DNA from: Apricaphanius iberus
Taxonomy: Eukaryota; Chordata; Actinopteri; Cyprinodontiformes; Aphaniidae
Length of the DNA: 64,000 nt
Assembly (NCBI GenBank): GCA_028564705.1
Contig: JAPXFQ010002389.1
Span: 1-64,000, forward strand
Direction: 5' to 3'
Position 1 is the stretch's first letter. Each line of letters opens with the position of its first letter. This document shows, piece after piece, positions 12,901 through 24,900 of this stretch. Both the position numbers and the translations under genes were made by a program. The notes below the pieces were generated by a model that was given only the letters and a program-made list of their open reading frames with translations, was not told the origin of the DNA and did not search any database.

Positions 12901-15900
12901 CTGGACCAGAACTGGTTGGAGAAATGTTTCCTGGTCTCATGGTTCAGGATTCCAGAACACGGTGGAAACAGAATGAAACCCTCGACCCAACCGGGCTCGG
13001 ATCGGCGGTTCAGGTCGGCAGAGGTGGTATCATGGTGAGATATTCTCTTTGGACCCATCAGAACCACCTGAGCCTCATCTACGAGTTCTGGTCCTGACCA
13101 TCTAGAGATTAGAGCTTCTCAGACTGCTTCTGGACCTTTTACTTGTCTGGACTCCACCAGTCTGGAATGTTCCGGTTCTGTTCATTGATGTTCAGTTCAG
13201 GGAGGCTGTTACTATGGACCAGAACATCCGACGTCTGGTTCTGACAGAATGGTAGATCCATGACATGAAGAATTCAGGCAGCTCAGAAGGAAAAGAGTTA
13301 ACCCAAAAAGGACATGTGTCAGGGTTCTGGCTAAAGTCAGGAGGTTCTGGTCCAACATCTGGTTTACTGGCCCCTCAAGTTAGAAACTAAACAAAGCATA
13401 ATACTTCCTCCTCCGTATTCTTCAGATCTTTTTTTTTGCTGTTGCATATTTGAGACTCTGGACCATGTAGGAGCTCTTGGTGAGCTTCACCTAAAAATGC
13501 ACTTGTAGCACCTCATCCAGGGTCTCACTTGGACCTTCTGTTGGTCCTTCAGGTTCTTACTTGGACCTTCTGTTGGTTCTTTAGGGTCTCACCTGGACCT
13601 TCTGTTGGTCTTTTAGGGTCTCACTTGGACCTACTGTTGGTTCTTTAGGGTCTCACTTGGACCTTCTGTTGGTCCTTTAGGGTCTCACCTGGACCTTCTG
13701 TTGGTCTTTTAGGGTCTCACATGGACCTACTGTTGGTTCTTTAGGGTCTCACTTGGACCTTCTGTTGCTCCTTTAGGGTCTCACTTGGACCTTCTAGTAG
13801 AGTCTCACCCAGCTTTAACTGATGGTCCAGCAGCTTCTCCAGTCTAGTCCAGGTCTACAGCGTCCCCAAAGTCCTCTAACAGCTCCTTGTTGTGGTCCAT
13901 GGGGGTGGACAGTAGCTTCTTAAAGGGACAGGACTGATTATCGTTTGGTTGGTTGGCGGATCAGTTATTGATCTCACTCAATAAAAGCTGAATATCAATC
14001 ATATTTAATTAATAATCTCTCTCAATAACTAACCACAGGATAAGTGAATAATTCCAGGTTTCTCCTCAGGTACAGGTTCTCCACGCGGTCCACCCTCTGC
14101 CAGAAGAAGGAAGTCACCCATCTGGTCTGGCGCTGCTGTCCAGGACTCAGAGGTCCAAACTGTGAGGATCAAGGTGGGTCCAGAGATCTTGGAGAAGGTG
14201 GTACCTCCAACAGAGAAGATCTTGAGGGTATTAGAACCTTCAGAGGTCTGTAGGTTCTCTGTTTAGTGGTCACGGTGGCTGAAGGTCCTGCTGAGCTTCT
14301 CCTGGACCGCTGTTCCCAACGTGGAGGACGTCCTCTGGTCTCTGTCCTCCTGGCTGAGTCCCTTGAGGCCCATCAGGAGGCTGGACCCTGAAAGTCCAGA
14401 GTGACGTCCATGTAGCTCAGAACCGAACAATTGAAACAATGTCTTTCTGGGTTCTACGGAGAACCTCAAAGTTGTGGGTCTGTTCTGGATTTTACAGAAA
14501 ACCTCAGAGTTTTGGGTCCGTTCTGGATTCTATGAAAAACCTCAACGTTTTGGGTCTGTTCTAGACTCTACGGAGAACCTCAAAGTTTTGGGTCCGTTCT
14601 GGATTTTACAGAAAACCTGAGAGTTTTGGGTCCGTTCTGGATTCTACGAAAAACCTCAAAGTTTTGGGTCTGTTCTAGACTCTACGGAGAACCTCAAAGT
14701 TTTGGGTCTGTTCTGGATTTTACAGAAAACCTGAGAGTTTTGGGTCCGTTCTGGATTCTACGAAAAACCTCAAAGTTTTGGGTCTGTTCTAGACTCTACG
14801 GAGAACCTCAAAGTTTTGGGTCCGTTCTGGATTTTACAGAAAACCTGAGAGTTTTGGGTCCGTTCTGGATTCTACGAAAAACCTCAAAGTTTTGGGTCTG
14901 TTCTAGACTAAAGGAGAACCTCAAAGTTTTGGGTCTGTTCTGGATTTTACAGAAAACCTCAGAGTTTTGGGTCCGTTCTGGATTCTACGAAAAACCTCAA
15001 AGTTTTGGGTCTGTTCTAGACTCTACGGAGAACCTCAAAGTTTTGGGTCCGTTCTGGATTTTACAGAAAACCTCAGAGTTTTGGGTCCGTTCTGGATTCT
15101 ATGAAAAACCTCAAAGTTTTGGGTCTGTTCTAGACTCTACAGAGAACCTCGGAGTTTTGGGTCCGTTCTGGATTCTATGAAAAACCTCAAAGTTTTGGGT
15201 CTGTTCTAGACTCTACGGAGAACCTCAAAGTTTTGGGTCCCTTCTGGATTTTACAGAAAACCTCAGAGTTTTGGGTCCGTTCTGGATTCTACGAAAAACC
15301 TCAAAGTTTTGGGTCTGTTCTAGACTCTACAGAGAACCTCAGAGTTTTGGGTCCGTTCTGGATTCTATGAAAAACCTCAAAGTTTTGGGTCTGTTCTAGA
15401 CTCTACGGAGAACCTCAAAGTTTTGGGTCTGTTCTGGATTTTACAGAAAACCTCAGAGTTTTGGGTCCGTTCTGGATTCTATGAAAAACCTCAAAGTTTT
15501 GGGTCTGTTCTAGACTCTACGGAGAACCTCAGAGTTTTGGGTCTGTTCTGGATTTTACAGAAAACCTCAGAGTTTTGGGTCCGTTCTGGATTCTATGAAA
15601 AACCTCAAAGTTTTGGGTCTGTTCTAGACTCTACAGAGAACCTCAGAGTTTTGGGTCCGTTCTGGATTTTAGGAAACTTCAAGTTTTGGGTCTGTTCTGA
15701 CTCTACGGAGAACCTCAAAGTTTTGGGTCTGTTCTGGATTTTACAGAGAACCTCAGAGTTTTGGGTCCGTTCTGGATTCTATGGAGAACCTCAAAGATTT
15801 AGGTTTGTTCTGGATTTTACGGAGAACTTCACAGTTTTGGGTCTCTTCTGGATTCTATGGAACCTCAAAGGTTTGGGTCCGTTCTGGATTTTACGGAGAA

Positions 15901-18900
15901 CCTCAAGTTTTGGGTCTCTTCTGGATTCTATGGAGAACCTCAAAGGTTTGGGTTTGTTCTGGATTTTACAGAGAACCTCAGAGTTTTGGGTCCGTTCTGG
16001 ATTTTAAGGAGAACCTCAAAGATTTAGGTTTGTTCTGGATTTTACAGAGAACCTCAGAGTTTTGGGTCTCTTCTGGATTCTATGGAGAACCTCAAAGATT
16101 TAGGTTTGTTCTGGATTTTACGGAGAACTTCACAGTTTTGGGTCTCTTCTGGATTCTATGGAGAACCTCAAAGGTTTGGGTTTGTTCTGGATTTTACAGA
16201 GAACCTCAGAGTTTTGGGTCCGTTCTGGATTTTAAGGAGAACCTCAAAGATTTAGGTTTGTTCTGGATTTTACGGAGAACTTCACAGTTTTGGGTCTCTT
16301 GTGGATTCTATGGAGAACCTCAAAGGTTTGGGTCCGTTCTGGATTTTACGGAGAACTTCACAGTTTTGGGTCTCTTCTGGATTCTATGGAGAACCTCAAA
16401 GGTTTGGGTTTGTTCTGGATTTTACAGAGAACCTCAGAGTTTTGGGTCCGTTCTGGATTTTACGGAGAACTTCACAGTTTTGGGTCTCTTCTGGATTCTA
16501 TGGAGAACCTCAAAGGTTTGGGTCCGTTCTGGATTTTAAGGAGAATCTCAGAGTTGTGTGTAGGTTTTTGAAATCCAGCAGTGACTGAAGCTTTAGAGAA
16601 GTTTCTGCTCAATCAGACCCAAAGTGTTCTGTTCAGATCTCAGAGGTTTAACTTTGCTTCTCTGAAGACAATAACCCGTCTGTCCTCCAGAACCGACACC
16701 TGAGAAACAAATTGGATCCGTCCAGAACAAAATTTGAGGTTCTGCTAGTTAGGAAAAAGGATGAAACTTTTGTTTTTCCTTCACAGTTAATGGGCCTCGG
16801 CTAGGCTTTGGAGGATCAGAACCTGCAGGAGACAAGGTCCGGTTTCCAGGTAGGAACAGTCAGCTTCTGCCAGGAACCAAACCATGACCACTATTCCGTC
16901 CAGAACCAGAACGAAACAGAAATCAGTGAGAACAACCGATCAGAACCTGCTGGAGGAACATTCTGATTCCGTTCTCTCATCGGAGCTGATCTGGGTTCTG
17001 GTTCTGTTTCAGAAAAAAAAAACAGAGGATGGAGACGACACGTTTTATCCATTTTAAAACCTCAGATTCCAGAGGAAAGAAAAGTTACCGTCTGAGCTTC
17101 AGCAGCAGAACCTCTGGTGGTTCCCCAGGAGGTCAAGAGGTCACGAATCGGACCTGATGAGTGACTTTCCCATCAGAACTGGACTCATGAAGGAGGAATC
17201 CCCCCATCCACACACACACACACACACATCCTGAGGGTTAAAGGGGGGGGGTTCTGGTGAGTCAGAGGAACCAGCGTGGTGCGTTTGTTTTCAAAGCCAG
17301 CACAGCTCATGAGGGTGGAGTTTAATCCTGGAGGAGCAGCAGTGATCTTCTCTGAAGCGTTTTGGAACTAAAGAGTTACAGTATCACGCCACATCAGGCC
17401 CACATCACCACCCATCCTACACCTTGTCTGACAATGAGAAGGTTCTGTGGTCAAACACCTAGATGATCTTCAAACAGCGTTCTCCTCCAGCAGCTCCAGG
17501 CTGAACACCGTGTTCTGGTCCTGAGGAGACGAGCCGCTGACTACTGGAGTATTTTTACCCAGCAGGGCTCTGAGAACCCAAACACTGGAAGGAGCCGTGG
17601 GCCCAAAATAGATCTGTGGCCTTTAGAGTAACAAAGCAGAGCCAGCTCAACTCGACACGGTCGCTACGCTCCCACCACGCCTCTGATTCAGGCCGCTTCC
17701 TGTGAGCCGAGCCCTGAGGAAACAATGAGAGGAACCGCAGAAATAACGCTGACATCAGTCCTGCTGGAGCAGAGAAACAGAACCTCTGGAACGTGATGGA
17801 GAACCTCAGCGCAACAGGAATCAGAACCCTTCCGGCAGACCTGGATGATCCATGCAGACGACGGAGGTCCTGGTTGTTTACTGATGTCCTCATTACACAG
17901 AGATTAGATGTTTTATCATCTACGGTGCAACAAAATGGACAAAAACCATAAAACTGAGCAGCTTTTAGAACATGATCCAAATGTTCCTAGACGGATCTGG
18001 ATCTAACGTTCACCAGGTGCTTATGAAGGAAACCTGGGCTTGTTGGCTTCTTTTCTGGAAGCAGAACCACGTTGTAAAGCCCAGAAGATTTTCCCGCTGG
18101 GAGGTTGTCGGGACTCAGGAACATTCGGATCCATTAGATCTCAGAATCAGAACCCAGCTGGACCTGCCAGGAAATCCTCAAACATTAATTTACCAGAATA
18201 AAACGCTTTAAGTCTGAAGCTGGAGGCTACGGTTGTAGATCTATATGTTCCAGATTGGTTTAATGTGGGTTTTCAGAGGGAGCACGAGTCTGTTGTTCTA
18301 GATCTATGTCTGAGTCTCTGAGAGGTTTGAACTGGTTGGAGTCATGCTAATAAATCTAAATCAGAGAAAGTTCATCGCTCGACCCTGCAGGACCTCCTCC
18401 TCTTTCTTCTCGGTTGTTCTGCAGGTCAGTGACTCTCTGCTCTGGTTGCTGCTGGTCTGAACTTCTTCCTGCTCCTCCAACGTCTCGGTTCTCAGGTTGT
18501 CGGAGGAGCAGAAGAACCGACTGACTGACTCAGACGTTCTTGTTTTAACCTGGAGTCATGAGATGAGTTGGATCTGGAAGGACTGATGCTGATGATTCAG
18601 ATCAAGAAGAATTAACTAAAATCTGATCAATCTGAACAGATTCTGACTCTTGAAAATATATAATCATGTTGTTCATATTTTATTCTTAATTTTAAACATA
18701 ATTTTTATTTGTTCTGTGAGGGCAATGCACACACATATTTTTTTTAGGATATACACCGATATTCACCACACTTCATAAAAAAAAAATTTTTTTTTAAAAC
18801 CTGCCCACACTTAACTGTATAAGTACAATGTTAATTATGTTCATGCCAAACCTGTAGGCGACCGAAGTTCCTCCAAATTCTATCCACTCAAAGTAACTTC

Positions 18901-21900
18901 CTACTTTCTAACTTCTACATAGAGCAATAAATGATCTTGTAAAAACAACCGATGATGTAAACACAGCTCTGAGGGCATGAATGCTGTTTCTGTAGTGTAA
19001 ATAAGCGATGTTGGACCATTTTGTTGCAGACAGTGATGTTGTGACACCTAAAACTCTGGTGACATCTTTTCACATGCAAACACGTAAAAAAAGAGAATAC
19101 GCAAATCTTCTCTTCGGCCGGAGTTTTTGGAAAATAATCGATTTTGGTGCCAGAAATCTACGTTTCGGTGTGGATGATTGGCTGAATGGTAGAAAAATAT
19201 CGCAGTTTTGTGAGAGACGTGTGGAAAAAGAGTCAGTCAAGTGAAACGTGTTTTTTTGTGACCTCCTGGATGAGTAGTTGATGCACTCGTTGAGTAATTA
19301 CGGTAAGACGGCAATGCCTGGGAAGTTTCACCACTGCTCCATGTTTTCTGCTATTGTGGAGAATAGTTCAGACTGTCCTTTTCTGCAGCCACAAAGCGTT
19401 ATAACTAGGGATGTTCGATTTTGGCTTTTCTACCGATATCCAATACACCGATATAGCCTAACTCATAATTTCCGATACGGATATGTGGGGACCCTCCCTC
19501 ATAAAAAACTAAAACTACTAAACCCTTTTAGGTAACCACAATGAAATATCTTGTATCATGCATTCTTGAGCTTTAAAAATTTAGAAAACGTAATAATTAC
19601 TAGAATTTTAGGTAGGCAATAGAAAAAGGTGCCATTTTTATTCTGTCTTCAAAAGTAGCTGGAACATTTTCTCACACAGAGAGTACTGACAAAGGCCCAC
19701 CACTCAGGACACATTTCTACTTTAAGAAAATGTAAACAACATTATACCTTTGCGGCCGATGACGTCACCAAGTGCGCCCGATAGACGAAAGTTGCCTCAA
19801 ACAAATAATATCTCAAAAACTAAACCTCAAATCTGTCATATTTTTACATTTTGAGAGAGAAAAGAAGTAGCTGAAGAGTTTGATATACAATATGTGTATG
19901 GTGTGAAAAACTCATCTTATTAAAAAAATAAAAACCCATACCGATAATTTCCGATGTTACATTTTAATGCCAATATCATCCCTATTAAAATATATATCAG
20001 AAAAGAGAATTGCAGAGGTTCTGCTGAGGTTCTGAAAACCTTGTGTTGCTCAAGCACAGATAAAGAAAATGTTTTCTAAACTTTTTGACCTGAAAAATGA
20101 AAACATTTTAACTTTATGATCCGAAACATTTCCGTTGACTCCTGCAGAGAGGTTCTGACCCAAAACGGTCCGAGCCGAGCTAGAACTCACTACCCATTAC
20201 TCACTCATTACGCCGTTCTACTCCTCTGTGTTCCAGACGACCCGGTCGGACCTCAGCAGCAGCGCGCCGACCCGAACCGGGAGCAGAACGACCACCAGAC
20301 CTTCAGCACGCCGTACGTCCCGCAGGGCTCCGCCCACCTGGACCCAGGAAACCCCCCCACCCACTACCCTCATCGGGTTTACCACCATCAACATCCTCAT
20401 CATCATCATCAAGGGCATGACCAGCAGCCGTCCAGGAACCCGTCTCAGAGTAAGACCAGAACCCAGTCTATCTTTACAAATTACCCTCCGATAAGGAGGA
20501 TTCCTACAGCAGAACATCTCAGAACCTCCTCAGCAGCTCGGTCACATGACAACCACGTGTGATGACATCATACCCTCACCTTCTGCTTCCTGCAACTGCT
20601 GGCTCAGTTTCCCACACGTTGTCTGTGACCTCTGACCTCTCAGGCCAGCCGCTGTTACGTCACCTTTAAAGGAACTTCCTGCTGGTCCACATGCAGGTCG
20701 TCAGAGGTCACCAGAGGTCATGATGAAGGTCCAGGATCAGCTGGGAGAAAGAAAAACCAGTAGTGGGAGGGAGTGAGGAGAACCGGGTCAGAGTTCAACC
20801 CTCCTGATCCGGACTTGGTTTCAGAGGATTATTCCTAAAACTGGCGTGGAGCAAACGGATCAGAACCATCTGAGATCCAGGGGTTCTGGTTCATGTTTTG
20901 AGAACCAGCAGGAGAAATGGCAACAGAAACCCGACCCAGACCCACCGCCGCCTCAGAACCAGACGGGGAGTCCAGATTTAACCTGCAGGTGATTCATTCT
21001 GCAGAAGGTTCTGGTTTCACACAGTCTGATCCAACAGCAACAAACTGAACGCCCCCCGACCCAGCGGGCCGGTTCTGGGCGTGTGGGAGGCCCGGTCTGG
21101 AAGCTGGTTCCATTTATGGCCCTGCCCGCAGGGAACCGAGGTCCGGTTCGGACCGTGTGGGTGTGAGAAGCCCCTCTGCTGTTATTTCAGCTCCTGCTGA
21201 AGCAAATACGGAGTCGACGGGTTTAGAATTTCCCAGAGGAAGGTTCTGGTGGTTCTGAGACGGCTGAAAACTTCCTGGAGATTTCCGATTTGTTCTGTTA
21301 GAAAAAAAAAGAGGTGTGAAGAGTTTAGTGTGATTCCATCAGAGGGGTTAATAATTCTGACCTCGGAACCAGGAGGCGTTCCTCAGGGCTCGATCCTCGG
21401 ATCTGTAACATTTATCTTCTCCACGTCGTCCTGAAACCAGAATAGATCAGAACTTCTCTTGATACTGATGATCCAGTGATGTTCTGCTGAACCAGAACCA
21501 GTAGATGATGGTGTTAAAATGTGTGTCCCTCTAGTGGTAGAAGGGATGGTTCTGCCCTACCCAGACGTCCCCGCGGCGCTCCCCGTCCCCGACATGATGG
21601 CGCTGGTCTTGTCCCAGCTGCAGCCAATCCTGGAGGGCTTCAACCGTTCCCTGGAGCACCTGAACCGGCAGGTGGGGGCGCTGTCTCGAGACGTAAGAGA
21701 GCTGAAGATCAGCCAGCAGCGGATGGAGCTCCCTGAGGAGGAGGAGGCTGAGACTGAGCTGGACGTGGTGTCCAAGCAGATCGGGGACGTCCAGAGGCAG
21801 ATTAAGGATGTAGAGGACAGGCTGCGCTCCCAGAATGCAGAGCTGCACCTCAACATCAGCAGCTTCAAGGCAGATCTGGACCAGAAGCTGAAGGACCAGC

Positions 21901-24900
21901 AGAAGATCCTGCAGGTACCAGAGTCTGATGTCCAGAGTCCTCATCAGAAGACGCTTGGACTAAACCACCTTGATTATCTGATCCCAGGTCAGCCTGAAGG
22001 CCATGAACGCATCACTGGCCGGAGCACAACCGGACCAGGATCAGAACGCTGAGGTCCGGCTCCGCCAACACGCTGACAACACGGCGCTGTGGGATGCCAT
22101 CACACGGCTGGACAACATGGTGGTCAACAACACCGTGAAGGTTCGTCCTGTCGGTAAACCCGCTGTGGTCCAATCAGAGGCGAGCAGCAGTGACTAGAAG
22201 CTCAGTGCGTTTCTGTGCAGGTGGATGAACTGATGGAGGTCCTGACAGCCGACGAGGAGCAGGTGAGGCAGGATCTGAAGGCCCTGGAGGTGCTGATCAA
22301 CCAGACGGCCCGGAACAGTCGGATTCTGTTCATGGAGACGGGGCTGGAGGTGGAGCAGTCCAAGGTGAGGGTGCTGCGGCGGGTGGAGGAGCTGGCGGGG
22401 AACCTGACGCTTCACGAGGAGCGCCTGCAGGAGAACGACAGGGACATCGACTACCTGTACACCCGCTTCTACAAGCTCAACCTGTCCACCGACTGCGACT
22501 GTGGGGGCCTGAACGCCGCCGTGGCTCGCCTTGAGAGGAGCGTGACTGACCTCTCCCTGCTGGCCCATGAGAACAAGCGGACCCTGGAGGAGAACAGCGA
22601 GACGGGCGGGGCTCCGTGGGACGAAACCAGCGACTGGGAGCCAGCCATAGAAGAGCTGAAGCAGGATCTGCTGCAGGTGGGTCATCCTGGTTCCGGTTCT
22701 GTTAAAAAAAGGCCAGGAAAATTATTGTTTTTCTAAGACACGTACTACTGGAGAGTTCCACTAGGGGGCAGGGTACAGAACTAAGACTGGATAGAGTGCC
22801 GAATTTGTAGGGTAGAAACAAAACAAACATGGTGGCCCCAGAGAAGATACGCAGCTTAATTTTTGGTTTACCACAAAAGAAGACGGTAGCAGTGTCGTAG
22901 AAGGTACATTAGCGATTATATATACTTGCTTTCATTTAGTCGTACGCATGTTTTAACTCCTGCCTTGTGTAGCTTGCATTTGTTTGAAGCAGCATTTGTG
23001 TTCGACCTCTGAAATTTACGCAACACATCCTGACGCTGCAGAATTTAAGTGAACCGCTAGGGGGGAGTGTAGAGCACTACTGGCAGTAGGGAAACCAGTA
23101 AATATGATCTCACATTCCTTCTACGACTCCGCTGCCATCTTTTTCTGTTGTAATCTGAAAATTAACCAGATCTTTGTCTCCTCGGTCGCCATGTTTGTTT
23201 TGCTTCTACCGTACAAATCTGACACTCTATCCAGTCTGAGTTCTGTACCCTGCCCCCTAGTGGAATTCTCCAGCACTACGTGCCCACATGAGGTTAAAAA
23301 GCAACTATATTCCTTGTCTTACACCATATTTGCCACCATTGTTGCTTGTTTTCTTACTGTTTGTGGTTCTGAAACAAGCAAAATGTTACTTCTAGATAAT
23401 CCCTTATGCTTTTCATGTTTTATTCTTAAAGCTAGCAGAATTTATAGCCCCTTTTGTCTTAATTGTTGTCTTTACTTTCAATGCATTTACACATTTAATT
23501 GCTGTCTTGCTGTTTTTTTACTTTTTCTGATGTTTTATTTTCCTTTTATATGTTTTGTTTGTTTCTTTACAACCAAATTATGTAAATCACCTTGTGCTAC
23601 ACAAGTAAACTTGCTTTGCCATTGACCAGGTGTACCTATAGATAGTACTCTATACTCACCTTAGTGGTTACTCAAATAATGCAGCATGGAAACGTGTTGC
23701 ATTAATGGAAAAGTTAGATTTTCTTTCAACCTGGACTTTATTTATAGCATGCATTATGTTAATTTATTCACCCAGACAAGTTTGGAGCCACTTGGAGTTC
23801 AGAACGTCTCGAGGTGCTAAGCTATTAGCTTCTGTGGTTTTCAAAGGCTTTTAATGAAACCGATTCCAACTTTCCGTAACCTGGGATTTCATTGATGTGG
23901 CAACCATCCTCCATTACAGCTGTAGTCTGAGCAGGTTGTGGAAAGGGAGCCCGTAGGAGCTGAACTCAGTCCAATTGGTCATTCGGTTCAATGGTTCGGT
24001 GCAATTTGGAAACACGCTAAAGGGGATCCATGCTTATATCAGCAGTAGGAAGTTCGGTCTAACTGAACGTCGTAGAGCACAGAGTGAAAGTCCCGCTCAG
24101 ACTACAGCTGGGATGAAGCACGGCAGTGACGTCGTTGTTATCAGACGACAGTGTAGTTGGATTATTGCCTCTAAATCATCGCGGACAGAACTAATAATCA
24201 CTTCTAAGACGTTCTGAACTCAGACGGGAGCAGTTCTAACTGTTCACGGCAAAACATGGTTTAAATGAAGGAGTTTGGAGGCAGATAACGCCTTATTAAG
24301 CCTAGTTTATACTTCGTTTAGACGGAGACGGATTGACGCAGGGCCAAGGAAGGGCTCTCCGTCAACTATGCAACGAAGGACGGAGTAGAGGTCCATTTTC
24401 TAACTATCTATGTCCGACAATGTAGACGGTATGCCTCTGATTGGTCAGTTCAAAAACAGCCAGAGATCGTTTCACCAGAACGGGGCTCTATAGTCGCTGT
24501 AATCAGTAGTTAATGCAGCGTTTGGCCACTAAATACTTTATATTGAAAGGATAATTTATGTAATCTGTTCTTTTGGTGATTTTGAACCCAAGGAGGTGTA
24601 GGAAAACAACAAAACATACTGCTGTGTTTGTTTCCGTGTGTTTTTAGAGGATTCTATGAGCTGCACTTCTAGTAGAAAGCTTCGCAGCTGAAACAAAACT
24701 TACTTTCTGTCGTCCGTTGCTCCTAAATGCGTTCCCATACTGAAAAACCTGAAACGACGCTGCAATGGTAGGCAGATTGTAGGCATAGCCACAATGAAGA
24801 GTTAGCACCACCTGCTGTCCTGGTTGAGAATTTTCTTTGCAACAACGAAAAATCAATGGAGAACAGAGAGAAAGAATCAGAATCAGAATCAGCTTTAATG

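Larger units (their letters stand above)
16850..20236 (+). other. mmrn2 intron 4
   Basis: 3.4 kb. First half rich in GGTTCTG words; the AT-rich second half (18650-20010) looks like stacked DNA-transposon debris. Confidence 0.5.

Noticed and set aside
14626..16588. Long open frames of 184-252 codons with FWILRKTS-like repeats
   Set aside because: Entirely inside the 38-bp minisatellite; the 'protein' is the same DNA read in three frames in turn. It lies in an mmrn2 intron.
23104..23625. 173-codon ORF with hydrophobic C-terminal half
   Set aside because: Runs from the right arm of a foldback element into an L2-like LINE tail; T-rich sequence gives false membrane segments.
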